Of a stretch of 64,000 bases of DNA, positions 11,724 through 22,790 are shown one piece after another. Made by a program: the position numbers and the translations under genes. The stretch is from Alnus glutinosa. Taxonomy: Eukaryota; Streptophyta; Magnoliopsida; Fagales; Betulaceae. Location of the stretch: contig NC_084886.1 in the NCBI RefSeq assembly GCF_958979055.1, positions 42,892,654 to 42,956,653 on the forward strand, read 5' to 3'. Position 1 is the first letter of the stretch, and every line of letters begins with the position of its first letter. The notes below the pieces were generated by a model. It did not search any database, was not told the origin of the DNA, and was given only the letters and a program-made list of their open reading frames with translations.

Positions 11724-12514
11724 TATATGGAATGTCCATATCTAGATGCTCTTAGGAACTGCTTTCTCGAGATCACTACGAAGTGATATGGATAAAACAT
11801 GCTGAAATATTTATCCTGATATTGCAGTCAAAATTCATGGGATAAAGTTTGATCCATAATCCCTAGAAAGACGCAGAAAGACTTTATCCTGAATTTTCCA
11901 ATATAATCCTTATCCCACTAAATGTGGGATAAGATACCTGTTTGAACTCAGTTGAACAATAGTCCTATTCGAACTGGACTCTTCAGAAGATAAGTCTAGT
12001 CCCACGCAAATTAGGGATTAAATTACTAATTGAATTATATTAGGACTACATGCCTATAAATAAGTCACTACCCCATGTATCAAAACTCTCTGATCTCTCT
12101 AATATTCACGTGCTCTTAATACTCTTTGAAATTGTCTATTAGAATGTATTTAATTTTTGAATAATTTAAAACATGCATTTATTAATGAAAAATTTTGGTC
12201 GATCGAGTGCAGGCCCAACCACACTAATAATTAAATGGATAATTCGCAGGTTAATTTAACAATTGATGAAACCTAATCGGTCGGTGAGTAGCTCGATCAG
12301 TACCATTAATCATGCTTCGATGCAGTGTTGGAACATATAATTTGATAAGAGGCACATCAGATTGACCATACTTATAAGATATGTAACACTGATGCTGTCA
12401 AAGAAACGCTAGCTAATTAAAGAAAGAAACACGCATACATTAATTAATGAACACCATAATTAGAAGGCCATACAAATTAATTAATATATATAAACTGGGG
12501 CCTAACTTTCAACC

Positions 12515-14204
12515 TCAAACATTTACGCTCTCATTGAGCCTAGCAGCTGCCGCCACTGACGCCGCCACTCCCCCCGGTTGAGTCACCGGATTCGGATTGT
12601 TCCTTAGCTCCGCACTCACCACTCCTTCAGCATCCTCCCGAGTCACTGCCTTGTCCACAGGCAACTTTGAGGTTGCACCCTGCCATATCCACTCACAAAT
12701 TAACTCAGCAATTAACCCTTCAACGACGCTATATACGTATAAAGCAAATGTATAGATATCTTAATTATAGGTTTACCGTCAAAACATCGCGCAGCTTTAT
12801 CTTATCTTCGTCTCGATCTACTCGGGCATTGTACGTCGCTGCAGACTGAGCCGTGGCGGCGAGCCCACCTGGGGTTATAACATTAGTACCCGTTGCGCTC
12901 ACCTCCGCAGCTTCAATCGCGGACGCGTCACTCTGATCCACCGCCTTGTTTCCTGCTGACTGTGCACTGGCTTCCAGTGCTTCCCCTATAGTAATTGTAC
13001 TCTGTTCGATTACCTCAACTGCCACTTGTTCCACTGGTGCTGATTGCACATAGTACTTCCCAACAACCTACCCAAAAGAATACATAAATATACACACACA
13101 AACGTAAACATATCGAGAGGTTGAACTTCAATACATACTTTCTAACTGGCCGTCATAAAAAATGCCTCTCTCAAGTTTTTGGGTAAAATTTTTGAGTAAA
13201 ACGAATTTAGAAAAATTGTATTTTACCCCTAAGTTTATTTGATTTGAATTTTATTTTTGAATTTTTAATTTCAAAAATTTGGTCCTTAGATTTTGCCTAT
13301 ATTTTAAATAGGTCACTCCATATTTTTTAGTTGAAATGAATAGTTTCATATGTCATGTTAACATATCTTGCATTCGTTTACCTTAAAGTAATTGTAGTTT
13401 AATTAAATAAAGATAGCTATAATTATATAAGTTAGAATCTTAGAATTATTTGTAAGACTATAGTGTTAGAAGTCATTTAGTAGTAATGGATGATGTGATG
13501 CTTAGTAATATAAAAACAAAAACCATCTTTATCACCTTAATCTTCTATATTTATAAATTTAAAGAAAAAATTATTAACTTTGAGTCTAAAATAGACTCTT
13601 ACGTGTTAAATGAGGCGCACATAAAACAGATTAACTTTGACGGTTAAATGGACAAATTTAAAACTTGAATAAAAGCTAAAAAGCCTTATCCTTAAAATAG
13701 AAGACTCAAAAGACTAAATTCAAATATTCAAATCAAATGACTTAAAGAGTTTCCCAAAAGAATTTGATCCTTTTTTAATTTTTTTTCGTGGGCGTTTAAG
13801 AGTTTTCTAAATAATTAGTAGATTAGTGATTTCGAAATCAAGACCATCTATGCATGTAACAAAACTAAAAAATTTACTTGTCCAGCAACTGATTCGGTGA
13901 TTTTGCGTCTTCCAGGGACATCGATCTCTGTAACATTGACGCCTTGGTCTCCGGCGACGTCACTGAAGTCGAGGTGACCGACAAGACCGGCTCTCTCGTT
14001 TCGAGTAGCCGCGGATTGCATGACGGCAGCCGGTCCGCCCTTCTGGGTCTGTCCCAGCGCCATGCTCTCGGCAGTCTGCATCATGGCGGCGTCCTGTGGT
14101 GTAATGGGGTTGGACGCGAGGTCGCCCGAGACGTTGAAAACGTCGCCGTATTTGATGGGTTCTTCCTTCTCATCTAGAGGCCTCCCTTCCTGTTCCTTGC
14201 TCAT
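12515..14204 (-). CDS. late embryogenesis abundant protein, SMP family (D-34 type)
   Basis: Three exons join to 260 codons: 14204-13878, 13067-12777 and 12679-12515. All introns are GT-AG and in phase 0 (CAA|GTAAAT; ACG|GTAAAC; acceptors ending TAG and CAG). The start MSKEQEGRPLDEKEEPIKYG and the total length match plant D-34 LEA proteins. Three seed-maturation-protein (SMP) units are visible: near residues 20-80 (DLASNPITPQDAAMMQTAES), 130-200 (TIGEALEASAQSAGNKAVDQ) and 205-258 (AVTREDAEGVVSAELRNNPN), each alanine-rich and hydrophilic. No signal peptide is seen. By family it should act as a cytosolic or nuclear protectant accumulating in drying seeds or under ABA. The two CACGTGGC motifs upstream fit ABA control. 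A truncated relative lies 10 kb away on the same strand. Confidence 0.93.
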
Positions 14205-14267
14205 CTTGGATCTTCAAAAACTTGGAGATCGAGGTCTGCAAGTTGGTGGGATCTTGAAGAAAGATTA

Positions 14268-14448
14268 ATAGATATATGTAGAGATCGAGAGGTACAGATT
14301 ATGGAAGTTTGGAAGGGAATTGAAGCGTGGCATTTTGGACACGTGGCAATTGAACGAGTGCGACACAGTTGGAGAGTATGGCGGTACAAATGCCAGCTGG
14401 ATAGCTATGGTGGGACGGATTAAGCCTACTCTTGCATTTACACGTGGC
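14268..14448 (-). promoter_or_regulatory. LEA promoter: two ABRE/G-box motifs and TATA
   Basis: Two identical CACGTGGC words lie at 14340-14347 and 14441-14448, 136-244 bp upstream of the LEA ATG. A TATA-like CATATATC (minus strand) sits near 14270-14280. CACGTGGC is the classic ABA-response element bound by ABI5/AREB bZIP factors, and a pair of them is typical of LEA promoters. Function is inferred from position and sequence only. Confidence 0.75.
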
Positions 14449-14871
14449 AACTTCTTACCTCTCGCATTCATCGATTTTTTTTATTATTATTTAAAAATGG
14501 ATAGTAATTTAACTGAATTACCTCAATTTATAATTAATATAATTTTGCGTTCTCTAGTAATAAATACAAAAGCAATGATAAAATACAACTATTGTCTTAA
14601 TATTAATACAAACCATAGTGTAATAAATATTACATATTCAAAACAACACTTAAAAGTCTCATTCAAAAATATTAAAATCAACATAATAATCTTAATAGTT
14701 CTGATCTTCTTCTCATCCTGCATAAACACATATGTAATTGTGGTTATTACCACAATCTCATACTGTAATCAAGTGAATTAACTGTTTTCAATAATATAAT
14801 GAAATACTGATCTATTTAAAAGTGCACTATGCAACAATATGATGACAGTTATATCTACATAAATATGCACA

Positions 14872-15065
14872 ATCTTATTTATTCATCTAATTAACACTTC
14901 TCTTATTTGGAGTCGTACATGCGGTTATTATGTTATTTTGAGTAATACCTCAATTACTAGAGTCATACCTCTATTTACCGATAAGTTTATTTATTGGAGC
15001 CAGACCTCCATTATTGATAAGTTCATTTACTGTTGATAAATTCATTTACTAGAGCCATACCGATG
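14872..15065. repeat. short direct repeats in left arm (GGAGCC motif)
   Basis: Degenerate units of about 35 bp containing ACCTCCATTATTGATAAGTT and its variants repeat through this stretch. The mirror set lies at 18811-18965 in the right arm, where the units are more regular. Confidence 0.6.
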
Positions 15066-15727
15066 TTACTGGTGAGTTCATTAATCACCATAGTAATATG
15101 TGCAAAGTTCCAAACAAAGCATGTTCCAAACAACTCGCATACAATTAAATAAAGCAGAAATCACAACATTATAGAAAACCAACAACGTATTATTTTCAGT
15201 GAGTAGAATACTCACAATTCTATCCTGCTTCAGACAATAGTCACACAAGTACTCACTACAATACAATTTTGTCCATGTGATAATGTGTTAGTACAAAATT
15301 GCTAAGAATCTATTTTATTACTTTTATCGCTTTCGACTTCTAAACACTTAACCCAATTGTTAATGTCGCTTAGATATTATAACAACATATAAAATTAGTC
15401 AATTATAATACCACATATTTCATGTGGCCATTGTTATGACATTTATTAACTAACGTCCGAAATACCTTTTAAGTGAAATAAACATCGTAACAACATTAGT
15501 ATTAAAAAGCTTATATATTTTCATATCAAATAAATACAATAAATCCATTAATATAAATAATGAGTTTTATATTTTAAAATAACTGAATAGCACAATGATA
15601 TAAACATAAACTATCCTAATTTTATCCTTTATAAATTTGGGTAGAATAACGGCATTAGTGTAACTAATACTTAAAAATACTTTTAAACTTTTGGGCAGCG
15701 TACGCACTTAAAAGTTTGAAATACCCT

Positions 15728-15839
15728 TTTTCTTCTTCTTTTTGATATGTCCACACAATAAGGGGGATGAAAGATTCGAATTAGTGACCTCCACTTCATA
15801 AGGCATGGTTTCCAGTCGATTGAGCCACCCATTGAAAAC
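15728..15839 (-). mobile_element. tRNA-derived SINE, minus orientation
   Basis: A 112-bp insert is flanked by a perfect 11-bp duplication TGAAATACCCT (15717-15727 and 15840-15850). On the minus strand it begins near GGGTGGCTCAATCGACTGG (box A-like), followed by GTCACTAATTCGAATC (box B-like), and ends in an A-rich tail that appears as CTT/poly(T) at 15728-15740. It is present only in the left arm of the large inverted repeat. Confidence 0.85.
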
Positions 15840-16636
15840 TGAAATACCCTGTTTAAAACACAACTTATAACATTAGATTCTTTAAAATAATAAAAACAAT
15901 AAAATCACGAAACATTAAAACAAAGCTAATAACTTAGAAATTACATAAAATAAATTAAAGCTTATTTAAAAACTTATTAAATATTTTAAAATGGTATTTT
16001 AAGATATTAAAGAGACTAAATTCGGATTTCTTCTTCTTTCCTTTTATCCATTCCCTTTATTTTTTTTTTTTCCTTTTATCCATTTTTTAGAGACTTCTAT
16101 TGTTTGTTAATTTTCTTTTCTTTTTGTACCCACCGAACCCACACACAAAGACTTGGTTCTCTTTTCTTTTAATCTTGTCTTTTCCTTTTCTAGAGAGTGC
16201 TCTTTTGTCCTTTTCTTTTTTTTCTTTTTTTATCTTTTTGTACACATAGAGAGAGAGATTAGATCGAGAGACATGTGAACCTTCTAAACTCTCCTCTTTT
16301 TCGTTTCTTTATTTATTTTTTTTTTCTACTTTTTCCTTTACTTTAGTAGCTAGTTGACCGAAAAAGAGACAAGTGGGTTCAGTTATTTTCTTTTTCTCTA
16401 AGATCCGAAACACTCTAGATAAAAAGGGGGAGAGGCTTACCTAAAAGAGAAATTCTGGAGACTTCTTTATCTTCTTTTTGTTTTCGTTCTTTTTTGCTGG
16501 CCGTGAGACTATAGGGAAAGAGAGGGCAGCTTTTCATTTTCTTTTTCTGTGGGAATCCAATACAGAGAGGGGAAGAAGACAGAGTTTGGTTTTGATTCTA
16601 TTTTCCTGTATTAGGTTGTTGGCTGTGTGTGGGTTT

Positions 16637-17147
16637 TGTAGCACTCCGGTCTCATATTGGGAAGAGATGAACAGCTCACATAAAATGAGTGGTTTATAAA
16701 GATACTCATGGTTGTTAAGTCCCACACTGCCTAATTATTAGGTGAAACTAAGCTTTACAAATGATTATAGGAAAGCTCCATATTGACTAGTTATTTTTGG
16801 GTAATAGAGCAGATGTGACTAGCGTTTTTCTCCGAGTTGTTACAAATGGTATCAAAGTCACCTAGTAACACTAGGTTATGTGGTACTGGAGTATCGCATG
16901 ACGTGGCCGTGACGAGGATGTCAGTGATTTAAGTGAGGTAGTTAATAACACCCCGATCCTTTATTGAGAAGAGATGAATAACTCCTACAGAATGAGCGGT
17001 TTATAAAGATACTCATGGGTGTTAAGTTCTACATTACCTAATTATTAGGCGAAACTGAAATTTATTAAAGATTCTAGGAAAGCATCAAATTGATTAGTCA
17101 TTTTGGGTGGCGCAAATGTGGCTAGCGCTTTTCCTTTGGCCATTACA
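16637..17147 (+). mobile_element. TRIM-type LTR fossil, plus orientation
   Basis: A short LTR (about 16637-16844) begins TGTAGCACTCCGGTC and ends GTTGTTACA, followed at once by TGGTATCAAAGTC, close to an initiator-tRNA-Met primer-binding site. About 100 bp of internal sequence follow, then a second LTR-like copy (about 16943-17147, ACACCCCGATCC to CATTACA). LTRs near 205 bp with almost no interior fit terminal-repeat retrotransposons in miniature. It has no coding capacity. Confidence 0.75.
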
Positions 17148-17164
17148 AATGGTATCAAAGCCCT

Positions 17165-17592
17165 TATAAAGCCCAGTATCACTTAGTAACTAAGCAATGT
17201 GTGACTTAGCATTCATGAGTATTTTTATAAACCACTCACTTAATGTGAGCTATTCATCTCTTCTTAATATGGGACTGGGGTGTTATAAACTCCCCCCTTA
17301 AACCCCTGACGTTCTCGTCAAGGCCACGTCATGCAGTACTCCTGTACCACATGACCTGGCGTTATTAGGTGGCTTTAATACCATTTGTAACAACCAAAGA
17401 AAAGCGTTAACCACATCTACGCTATCAACCCAAAAAGACTAGTCAATTTTGAGCTTTTCTAGAATCCCTAATAAAGCCCAGCTTCACGTAGTAACTAGGC
17501 AATGTGAGACTTAGCACCCATGAATATCTTTATAAACCACTCACTCTATATAAGCTATTTATCTCTTTCCAATAAGAAACTGGGGTGTTAAA
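17165..17592 (-). mobile_element. TRIM-type LTR fossil, minus orientation
   Basis: This is the same family as the preceding element, inverted. A partial LTR (about 17165-17287, ending GACTGGGGTGTTATA), an internal segment containing CGTCAAGGCCACGTCATGCA and the complement of the primer-binding site (ATACCATTTGTAACAACC, about 17378-17395), then a second LTR to GGGGTGTTA near 17590. It sits head to head with the plus-oriented copy. Confidence 0.7.
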
Positions 17593-17758
17593 GGTTTTAC
17601 TAAGAAGAGTTTCTTGTTCTTCTTTTCTTTGCTGAAGTGAAAAAAAAAAAAAAAAAAAAAAAAAAAGAAGAAGAAAAGAAAAGAAAAGAAAAGAAAGAAA
17701 AGAATAAAGGGAATGGATAAAAAGAAAGGAAGAAGAAATTGGAACTTAGTCCCTTTAT

Positions 17759-17965
17759 TGCATGTTTGGATGCAAATAGAATTTCTATTTGCAGCAGTGT
17801 TCGGGTTTTTCAAAAACAAATCAGATTTTATTTAACTTTTTCTAATTTTATCTCATAAAGTCAAACTATCCAAACATATGTTTCAACTTTATTTGCTTAA
17901 GAATTCGCGCACTAAATTATAGTTGAATTCAGATTTCAAAAAATCAAACACCCAAACATACCATT
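17759..17965. mobile_element. MITE-like palindrome in right arm
   Basis: GCATGTTTGGATGCAAATAG on the left pairs with a right end reading CACCCAAACATACC. Inner parts (AATTCAGATTTCAAAAAATC and its partner) also pair. It is absent from the left arm of the large inverted repeat, so it is a separate insertion. Confidence 0.6.
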
Positions 17966-19301
17966 AATATATCGATATTTGGTAAGTTTCTAAATACGAT
18001 TGTGATTTATTTTATGTAATTAGCTTTGTTTTAATGTTTTGTGATTTTATAGTTTTTATTATTTTAAGTTTTAAATGTTACCTAATGTTTTAAGTTATAT
18101 TTTGAATAATAAATCACGTCGTTGTGATGCATGAGTAAAAAACAAACGTTTTATAAAAATATTGTTATGCAACCCAAAATTTCAAAAAGTATTTTTAGGC
18201 ATGAGTGTTATTCCACCCAAATTTTATAAGATTAAAATAATGATTATTTATATTTATGCCGTCGAGCTATTCAGTTATTTTAAAATGTAAAACCCATTAT
18301 TTACATTAATGGAGTTATTATATTTATTTGATAAAAAAATGAATATAAGCTTTTAATACTAATGTCGTGATAATGCCTGTTTTAATTTAAAAGGTATTTT
18401 TGACGTTTAAGTAATAAACACCGTAATAATGCCCACATGAAATATGTGACTAATTTTATATGCCGTCGTAACGTCAAAATGACATTGAGAAATTATGCTA
18501 AGTTATTTAAATAGTCAAAGCGATAATAGGAAATTATATTAAGGTTTAAAAGTCATAAATGGGAATAGTGTTAAGATGAATTTTTAGTGAATATCACACT
18601 AATTCATTATCACTTGTACTAAATTATATTGCAGTGAACATTTGTATGTGAATGCTTTCTGAAGCAGGGAAGAATTATGAGTATTGTACTCACTGAGGAT
18701 GATACATGGTTGACTTTCTATAATGTTATGATATCTGTTTTATTTAATTGTATGTGAGTTGTTTGGGGCATGTTGTTTGGAACTTTGCACATATTACTGT
18801 GGTGATTAATGAACTTATCAATAATGGAGGTATGGCTCCAATAAATGAATTTATCAATAATGGAGGTACGGCTCCAATAAATTAACTTATCAGTAATGGA
18901 GGTATAGCTCCAGTAATTGAGGTATGGCTCAAGATAACATGATAACTGGAGGTACGACTCCAAACAAGAGAAGTGCTAATTAGATGAATAAACAAGATTG
19001 TGCATATGTATATATGACTATCATCATATTGTTGCATAGTGTACTTTTATATAGAACAATATTTCATTATATTATTGAATGCATTTGACTCACTTGTTTA
19101 TAGTATGAAATTGTGATGATAATCACAATCACATGCATGTTTATGCAGGACGGAAGAAAGGACAGGACTGTTAGGATTAATATGCTGAATTTAATATTTG
19201 TGAATTGTGAATGAAACTTTTAAGTGTTGTTTTAATATGTAATATTTATTACACTATGGTTTGTATTAGTATTTAAGACAATAGTTGTATATTATCAATG
19301 C

Positions 19302-20740
19302 CGCATGTGACACATATGTTAAATGCTTTATGTGTATTTATTATGTCGGAACACGTGGTTCATATTTTTATATATTGAAGTATTTTCGGTTAGATCTATT
19401 GTGTTATGTACCCAAGTTGTTGAGAAAAAAATAATATATTTCGCTACCAAATCTCAACTCTAATGATGTCTTAATCTATCGCTTAGATAAATATTGTCTT
19501 ATACATATTTAATAAATTTTGCGAAGGAAACACAATCATTTTGTCATACAATACTAAGCTGAGTCTCGGTTAAATCGATGACCGCAAAAATACTTTCACC
19601 CGCTCACCCTATTGTACCGAAAAAGTCGGTTAATATGAATAAATTTTGATTATTTCGATTAAGGTTAAATATCGATCGGTTAAGTCAATCATGGACTTTT
19701 TATATTGAGCCAAGCCTATTTTAATGGGCCAAAATAGGTTATTTTTGGGCTTAGATTGTTTCTTTTTGGCTAAACAAATGTTTATTGGACATGTTTTTGG
19801 GCTAAACAAGTTATGCACGAAATAAAAATTCTACTGCCGACCAAACCGATGTCGAAAAAAAAAATTATTTTATTTTATTCTGACTATGATTGTCGGAAAT
19901 TGGCAGGTGAGAAGGTAGGCGACAATCAAATATTTTTGTCTACCCCTGTACAATACTACACGGATAATCAGATATAACGTGCAATATTATTGTCTTCTAA
20001 TTATATAATAAATTTTGCAAAAAGGGAACACATAATTTATCATACAACTCTGACACAATATAGTGTGCAAAATATTGCAATTTTTTTATAAAGCACCAAA
20101 AACTCTTCTAACTTTTCAACGTGAGACAAAATGAAATACATAAATGAAAGAAAAACCGCACATGTGTCACCCAAAAGCGAATTTAAACTTAGTAAAAGAC
20201 AATTCTTAATTTTAAAGAACCAAATGCTCTTATAACTTTTCAACGAAATCAACCGGAGAGGATCCAGTTAGTTATAAGTAAGGGTATTTTGATAATTTCA
20301 CAAAATATCCTTGTGTATAACTAAATGGCTCCTCTCCAGTTGAACCCAAGTGGAGAGGATCCAGGTCCCTTTTCAAGGCGGGACACAATGACATACATAA
20401 ATGGAGGAAAAGAAAAAGTTTAAAGTTTAAGAAAAAGGAAGGAAAAACTTATTTTATTGAAATAATCTAACAATTTTCAATACATAGATTTCATTGTTGC
20501 AATCCCCGGAATGCAATGGGATGCATTGTGTATGAAGATGACAATGCTTGTCCCAAGCCATATGCAATTGATGAAGTAGTTGAAGAGCAAATTAGAAGTC
20601 TTATCACGTCTACATTCCCATGAATGTAATGCCTAAAAATATGACTCTTCTCATATTTAATTTACTGGTAGGCATCCTTTTAGAATTATTTATTCTCCCC
20701 AAAATGTCCTTATATACATTTTCTCCATATTATCCATATA
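19302..20740. other. intergenic; small hairpin at 20255-20338
   Basis: Mostly AT-rich with no gene. Two diverged direct copies of an ATAAATTTTGC...GGAACACA block lie at about 19508-19555 and 20005-20045. At 20255-20338 GGAGAGGATCCAGTTAGTTA pairs with TAACTAAATGGCTCCTCTCC in an 84-bp hairpin, probably a tiny MITE. Confidence 0.55.
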
Positions 20741-20754
20741 ATGTTCACGTTTTA

Positions 20755-22776
20755 AATATGGCATGCATACATGTTACTCTCTCTCTCTACCTCCCAGACC
20801 TAGCGTTGGCGGGTGAGAGCGCATCAAGCTAGGAGACCCATTCTCTTTGCTTCCTTTCTTGTTGTGCAGTTGGGGTTTGAATTCCGTTATTCTGGTTCTC
20901 GGGTCTCTTTGGTATCGCGCGTTGGGGCTTCAACCGGTGGCTTCTCTTTGTGGGTTCCTCTCCGATGGCGACTATGTAACTTTCTCTGGGTTGGCCGTTA
21001 TGAGATTTGGGCGTGTTTTGAGATGGAGAAAAGTTTTATTGTGGAGTCGAAGATTTTTGTCTTCTCGGTTCTGGATGGGGCATCGAGGCTGAGGGTAGGG
21101 GAGAAGAGAAAAAAATTTTCCAGCGAAATCGTCATTAGTTCTCAGTGCTCAGAGTGGCTTGCATCGATGCTAGAGATTCTCTTGGGTTATCCAGAAGATC
21201 AAGAGTTCATCAAATCCTTCAGGGAAGGGTCGAAAGTCTTGACTGCTCAGAGATGTAGTAATCAAGTTGGCCGTTTCTTAGAGGCAACAACATTCAGGTT
21301 GGGTGGCTGGAAAGGGCTCATTTTGATCCCTGAGGGGCGTGGTGGGTGGAGTTGGCACAAATTCTCAAACGAGTTGAGAAAGGCCGCAGTTTTCCTCTCT
21401 GCCAAAGTGGGTTGCAGATTTGGGTCCCTGTATGTGTCGGTAAAAAATGATGGGAAGGAAGAAGAGGCAAAGTTGGGTTTGGCTCCTTACTGGAAGGGAC
21501 CCTCCTTTGTGGAGGTGTTGAGGTCAGTTACGATTCCTATTGCCGGGGGTAGTCGTTCTAGGTTGAGGGCTTTGTCGATAGAGCCGTGTGTTCTTGATCT
21601 TCTCCTGTTAGTGAGGAATGCAGAGGAAGATTTGAGAACGGCGGTGGACTACTTCTCTTTGGAATCTCCTCTGCTTGAACTGTTGGACAAAAACCGGCTT
21701 ATCCGTTTGCTGGGTAAGAAGCTTCTCTCACATTCGAATTTTCAAAACGTCGCATGTGGTGTAAGCTGGGCAACGGGTCCAACTTGGCTTTGGGTCGGGC
21801 TGTAAGGAATATTTTGGACCATTTTGTTAGGACTGGACTAGGTCAGAAACGTTTGGGTTTTCACTTAGCCCGAAACCTTTATCTTCTCGTCCGTCGAGAT
21901 TCTTGCCGAAGATGACACCGGAGATATCTTATGGGATTCCTTTGGTTTGTCCTTCTACTGGGGGCTTGGAGGATGCTTCGTTTGATACCATAGAGGGTGT
22001 GGGTTTAGTGTTGTCGGTTTCGCTTGGGTGTCCTCTTTTGCTGGAGTCTTCATCGTCGATAGTTCTTGGGGCTATTCCGGTTCTATCTTCTTCCAGGGGA
22101 GGTACTAGCAACTCACAAATGGTCTCGGAGACTCCTAGTCGAGAGCTTTAGAAGATGACTGCTGGCTTTGTCCCCTTGCAGATCTCTTCGACTGAGATGG
22201 GCGAAAAGTTGAAGCCGGAGTGGGAGGACGGAATAGGCCTCTCCCAAATCCAAATCTACCTTTCGTTTATGACCACAATTGGGAGGAGGCTTGGAAGAAG
22301 GTTGATGAGCTTTGGGAGAGGGTGTTCGCGATGTACACGATGATTGAGGTTCAAAGAAAGAAGCACTTGGCTATCTGGGGCGAGATGATTGAGTGCCAGA
22401 AGCGTGAAAGAAAGAGGGGGCTTCGGAATATGCAAAGTTTTGTCAATTACGGAGATATTAAAGCTTCTTCTAGGTGTAGGAAAGGCAAGGCCCACATGTT
22501 GTAGGGTTGTATGCCTTGGGGGTTTTTGTGGGTTATTTCTCGAGTGCTGTTTCGGTTTTTAGGCGATTTTCTTGGTTTTTGTGGGTGCATTGCTTGCGTT
22601 ATTTTGTGGGTTGTTTTTTAGATGTTCTTTTGGGTTCTAAGGTTTAATTTTTGGGGTTTATGTTGGGTTTTCGCGGGTTAACTTTGACTTCTTATGTATA
22701 CTTCCAGTATACGTAGGGACATCTTATACTTTCATTTTAATAAACTTTTGCTTACTTATAAAAAAATAAAAAAAAA
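20755..22776 (+). mobile_element. non-autonomous LINE, 2.0 kb, with 13/14-bp target duplication
   Basis: ATGTTCACGTTTTA (20741-20754) and ATGTTCACATTTTA (22777-22790) flank the element and differ at one base. The 3' end reads TTTGCTTACTTATAAAAAA plus a longer A-rich tail, the usual end of plant L1-type LINEs. The 5' end begins with TC repeats and a GC-richer leader. The body carries open frames but no endonuclease, reverse transcriptase or RNase H, so it must have been moved by another LINE's enzymes. Confidence 0.88.
20813..21805 (+). CDS. LINE-borne ORF with two PUR-like repeats
   Basis: The frame gives 330 residues; the conserved-looking part starts at the internal FEMEKSFIVESK (about residue 69). 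Two segments share a layout. The first, near residues 73-120 (SKIFVFSVLDGASRLRVGEK then a WLASMLEILL helix), and the second, near 140-190 (NQVGRFLEATTF, GLILIPEGRGGWSW, HKFSNELRKA), match the strand-rich unit plus helix of PUR-alpha-type single-stranded nucleic-acid-binding repeats (N-x-x-GRFL ... I-x-x-P-x-G ... W-x-x-F). The frame ends at 21805, but reading on in another frame from about 21770 gives sequence in the same style (GRAVRNILDHFVRTGLGQKR), so a frame change is likely. A charged, W-rich tail lies at 22220-22504. It may be a LINE-associated nucleic-acid chaperone; the PUR link is my inference from motif order. Confidence 0.5.
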   Translation: MRAHQARRPILFASFLVVQLGFEFRYSGSRVSLVSRVGASTGGFSLWVPLRWRLCNFLWVGRYEIWACFEMEKSFIVESKIFVFSVLDGASRLRVGEKRKKFSSEIVISSQCSEWLASMLEILLGYPEDQEFIKSFREGSKVLTAQRCSNQVGRFLEATTFRLGGWKGLILIPEGRGGWSWHKFSNELRKAAVFLSAKVGCRFGSLYVSVKNDGKEEEAKLGLAPYWKGPSFVEVLRSVTIPIAGGSRSRLRALSIEPCVLDLLLLVRNAEEDLRTAVDYFSLESPLLELLDKNRLIRLLGKKLLSHSNFQNVACGVSWATGPTWLWVGL

Positions 22777-22790
22777 ATGTTCACATTTTA

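Larger units (their letters stand above)
11113..12130 (+). mobile_element. LTR-like fossil with two nested MITEs
   Basis: The left edge TATTGGAGAAATTATTATTCC resembles an LTR start. Towards the right there is CCTATAAATAAGTCAC (about 12050), a TATA box of the kind seen in plant LTR promoters, followed by TCTCTCTAATATTCACG. No internal retroelement genes lie next to it, so a solo or decayed LTR is likely. I could not fix the right edge or a target duplication. The similar style of 41053-41700 suggests a related family. Two MITEs sit inside. Confidence 0.45.
14572..19301. repeat. 4.7-kb imperfect inverted repeat, LTR-derived fossil
   Basis: The left arm (about 14572-16075) and right arm (about 17690-19301) are reverse complements with roughly 85% identity by eye. 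They match from GCAATGATAAAAT at the outer left to the TTCTTTCC/TTTATCCATTCCC block at the inner edge. In the right-arm sense the sequence carries repeated GGAGGTACGGCTCCAATAAA units and a GTTTATGCAGGA block. These resemble LTRs of Tekay/Del chromoviruses, so the arms may be two oppositely oriented LTR copies or an inverted duplication of one. The centre (16076-17689) holds CT-rich DNA and two TRIM elements. No retroelement genes are seen. Arm divergence implies a fairly old event. Confidence 0.8.

Noticed and set aside
16637-17592. A Cassandra-type TRIM with a 5S rRNA gene
   Set aside because: The LTRs are short and have a Met-tRNA primer site, but I see no 5S-like box A/IE/C sequence.
22256-22495. 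Minus-strand frame in the non-autonomous LINE
   Set aside because: Shadow of the charged plus-strand tail of the same element.
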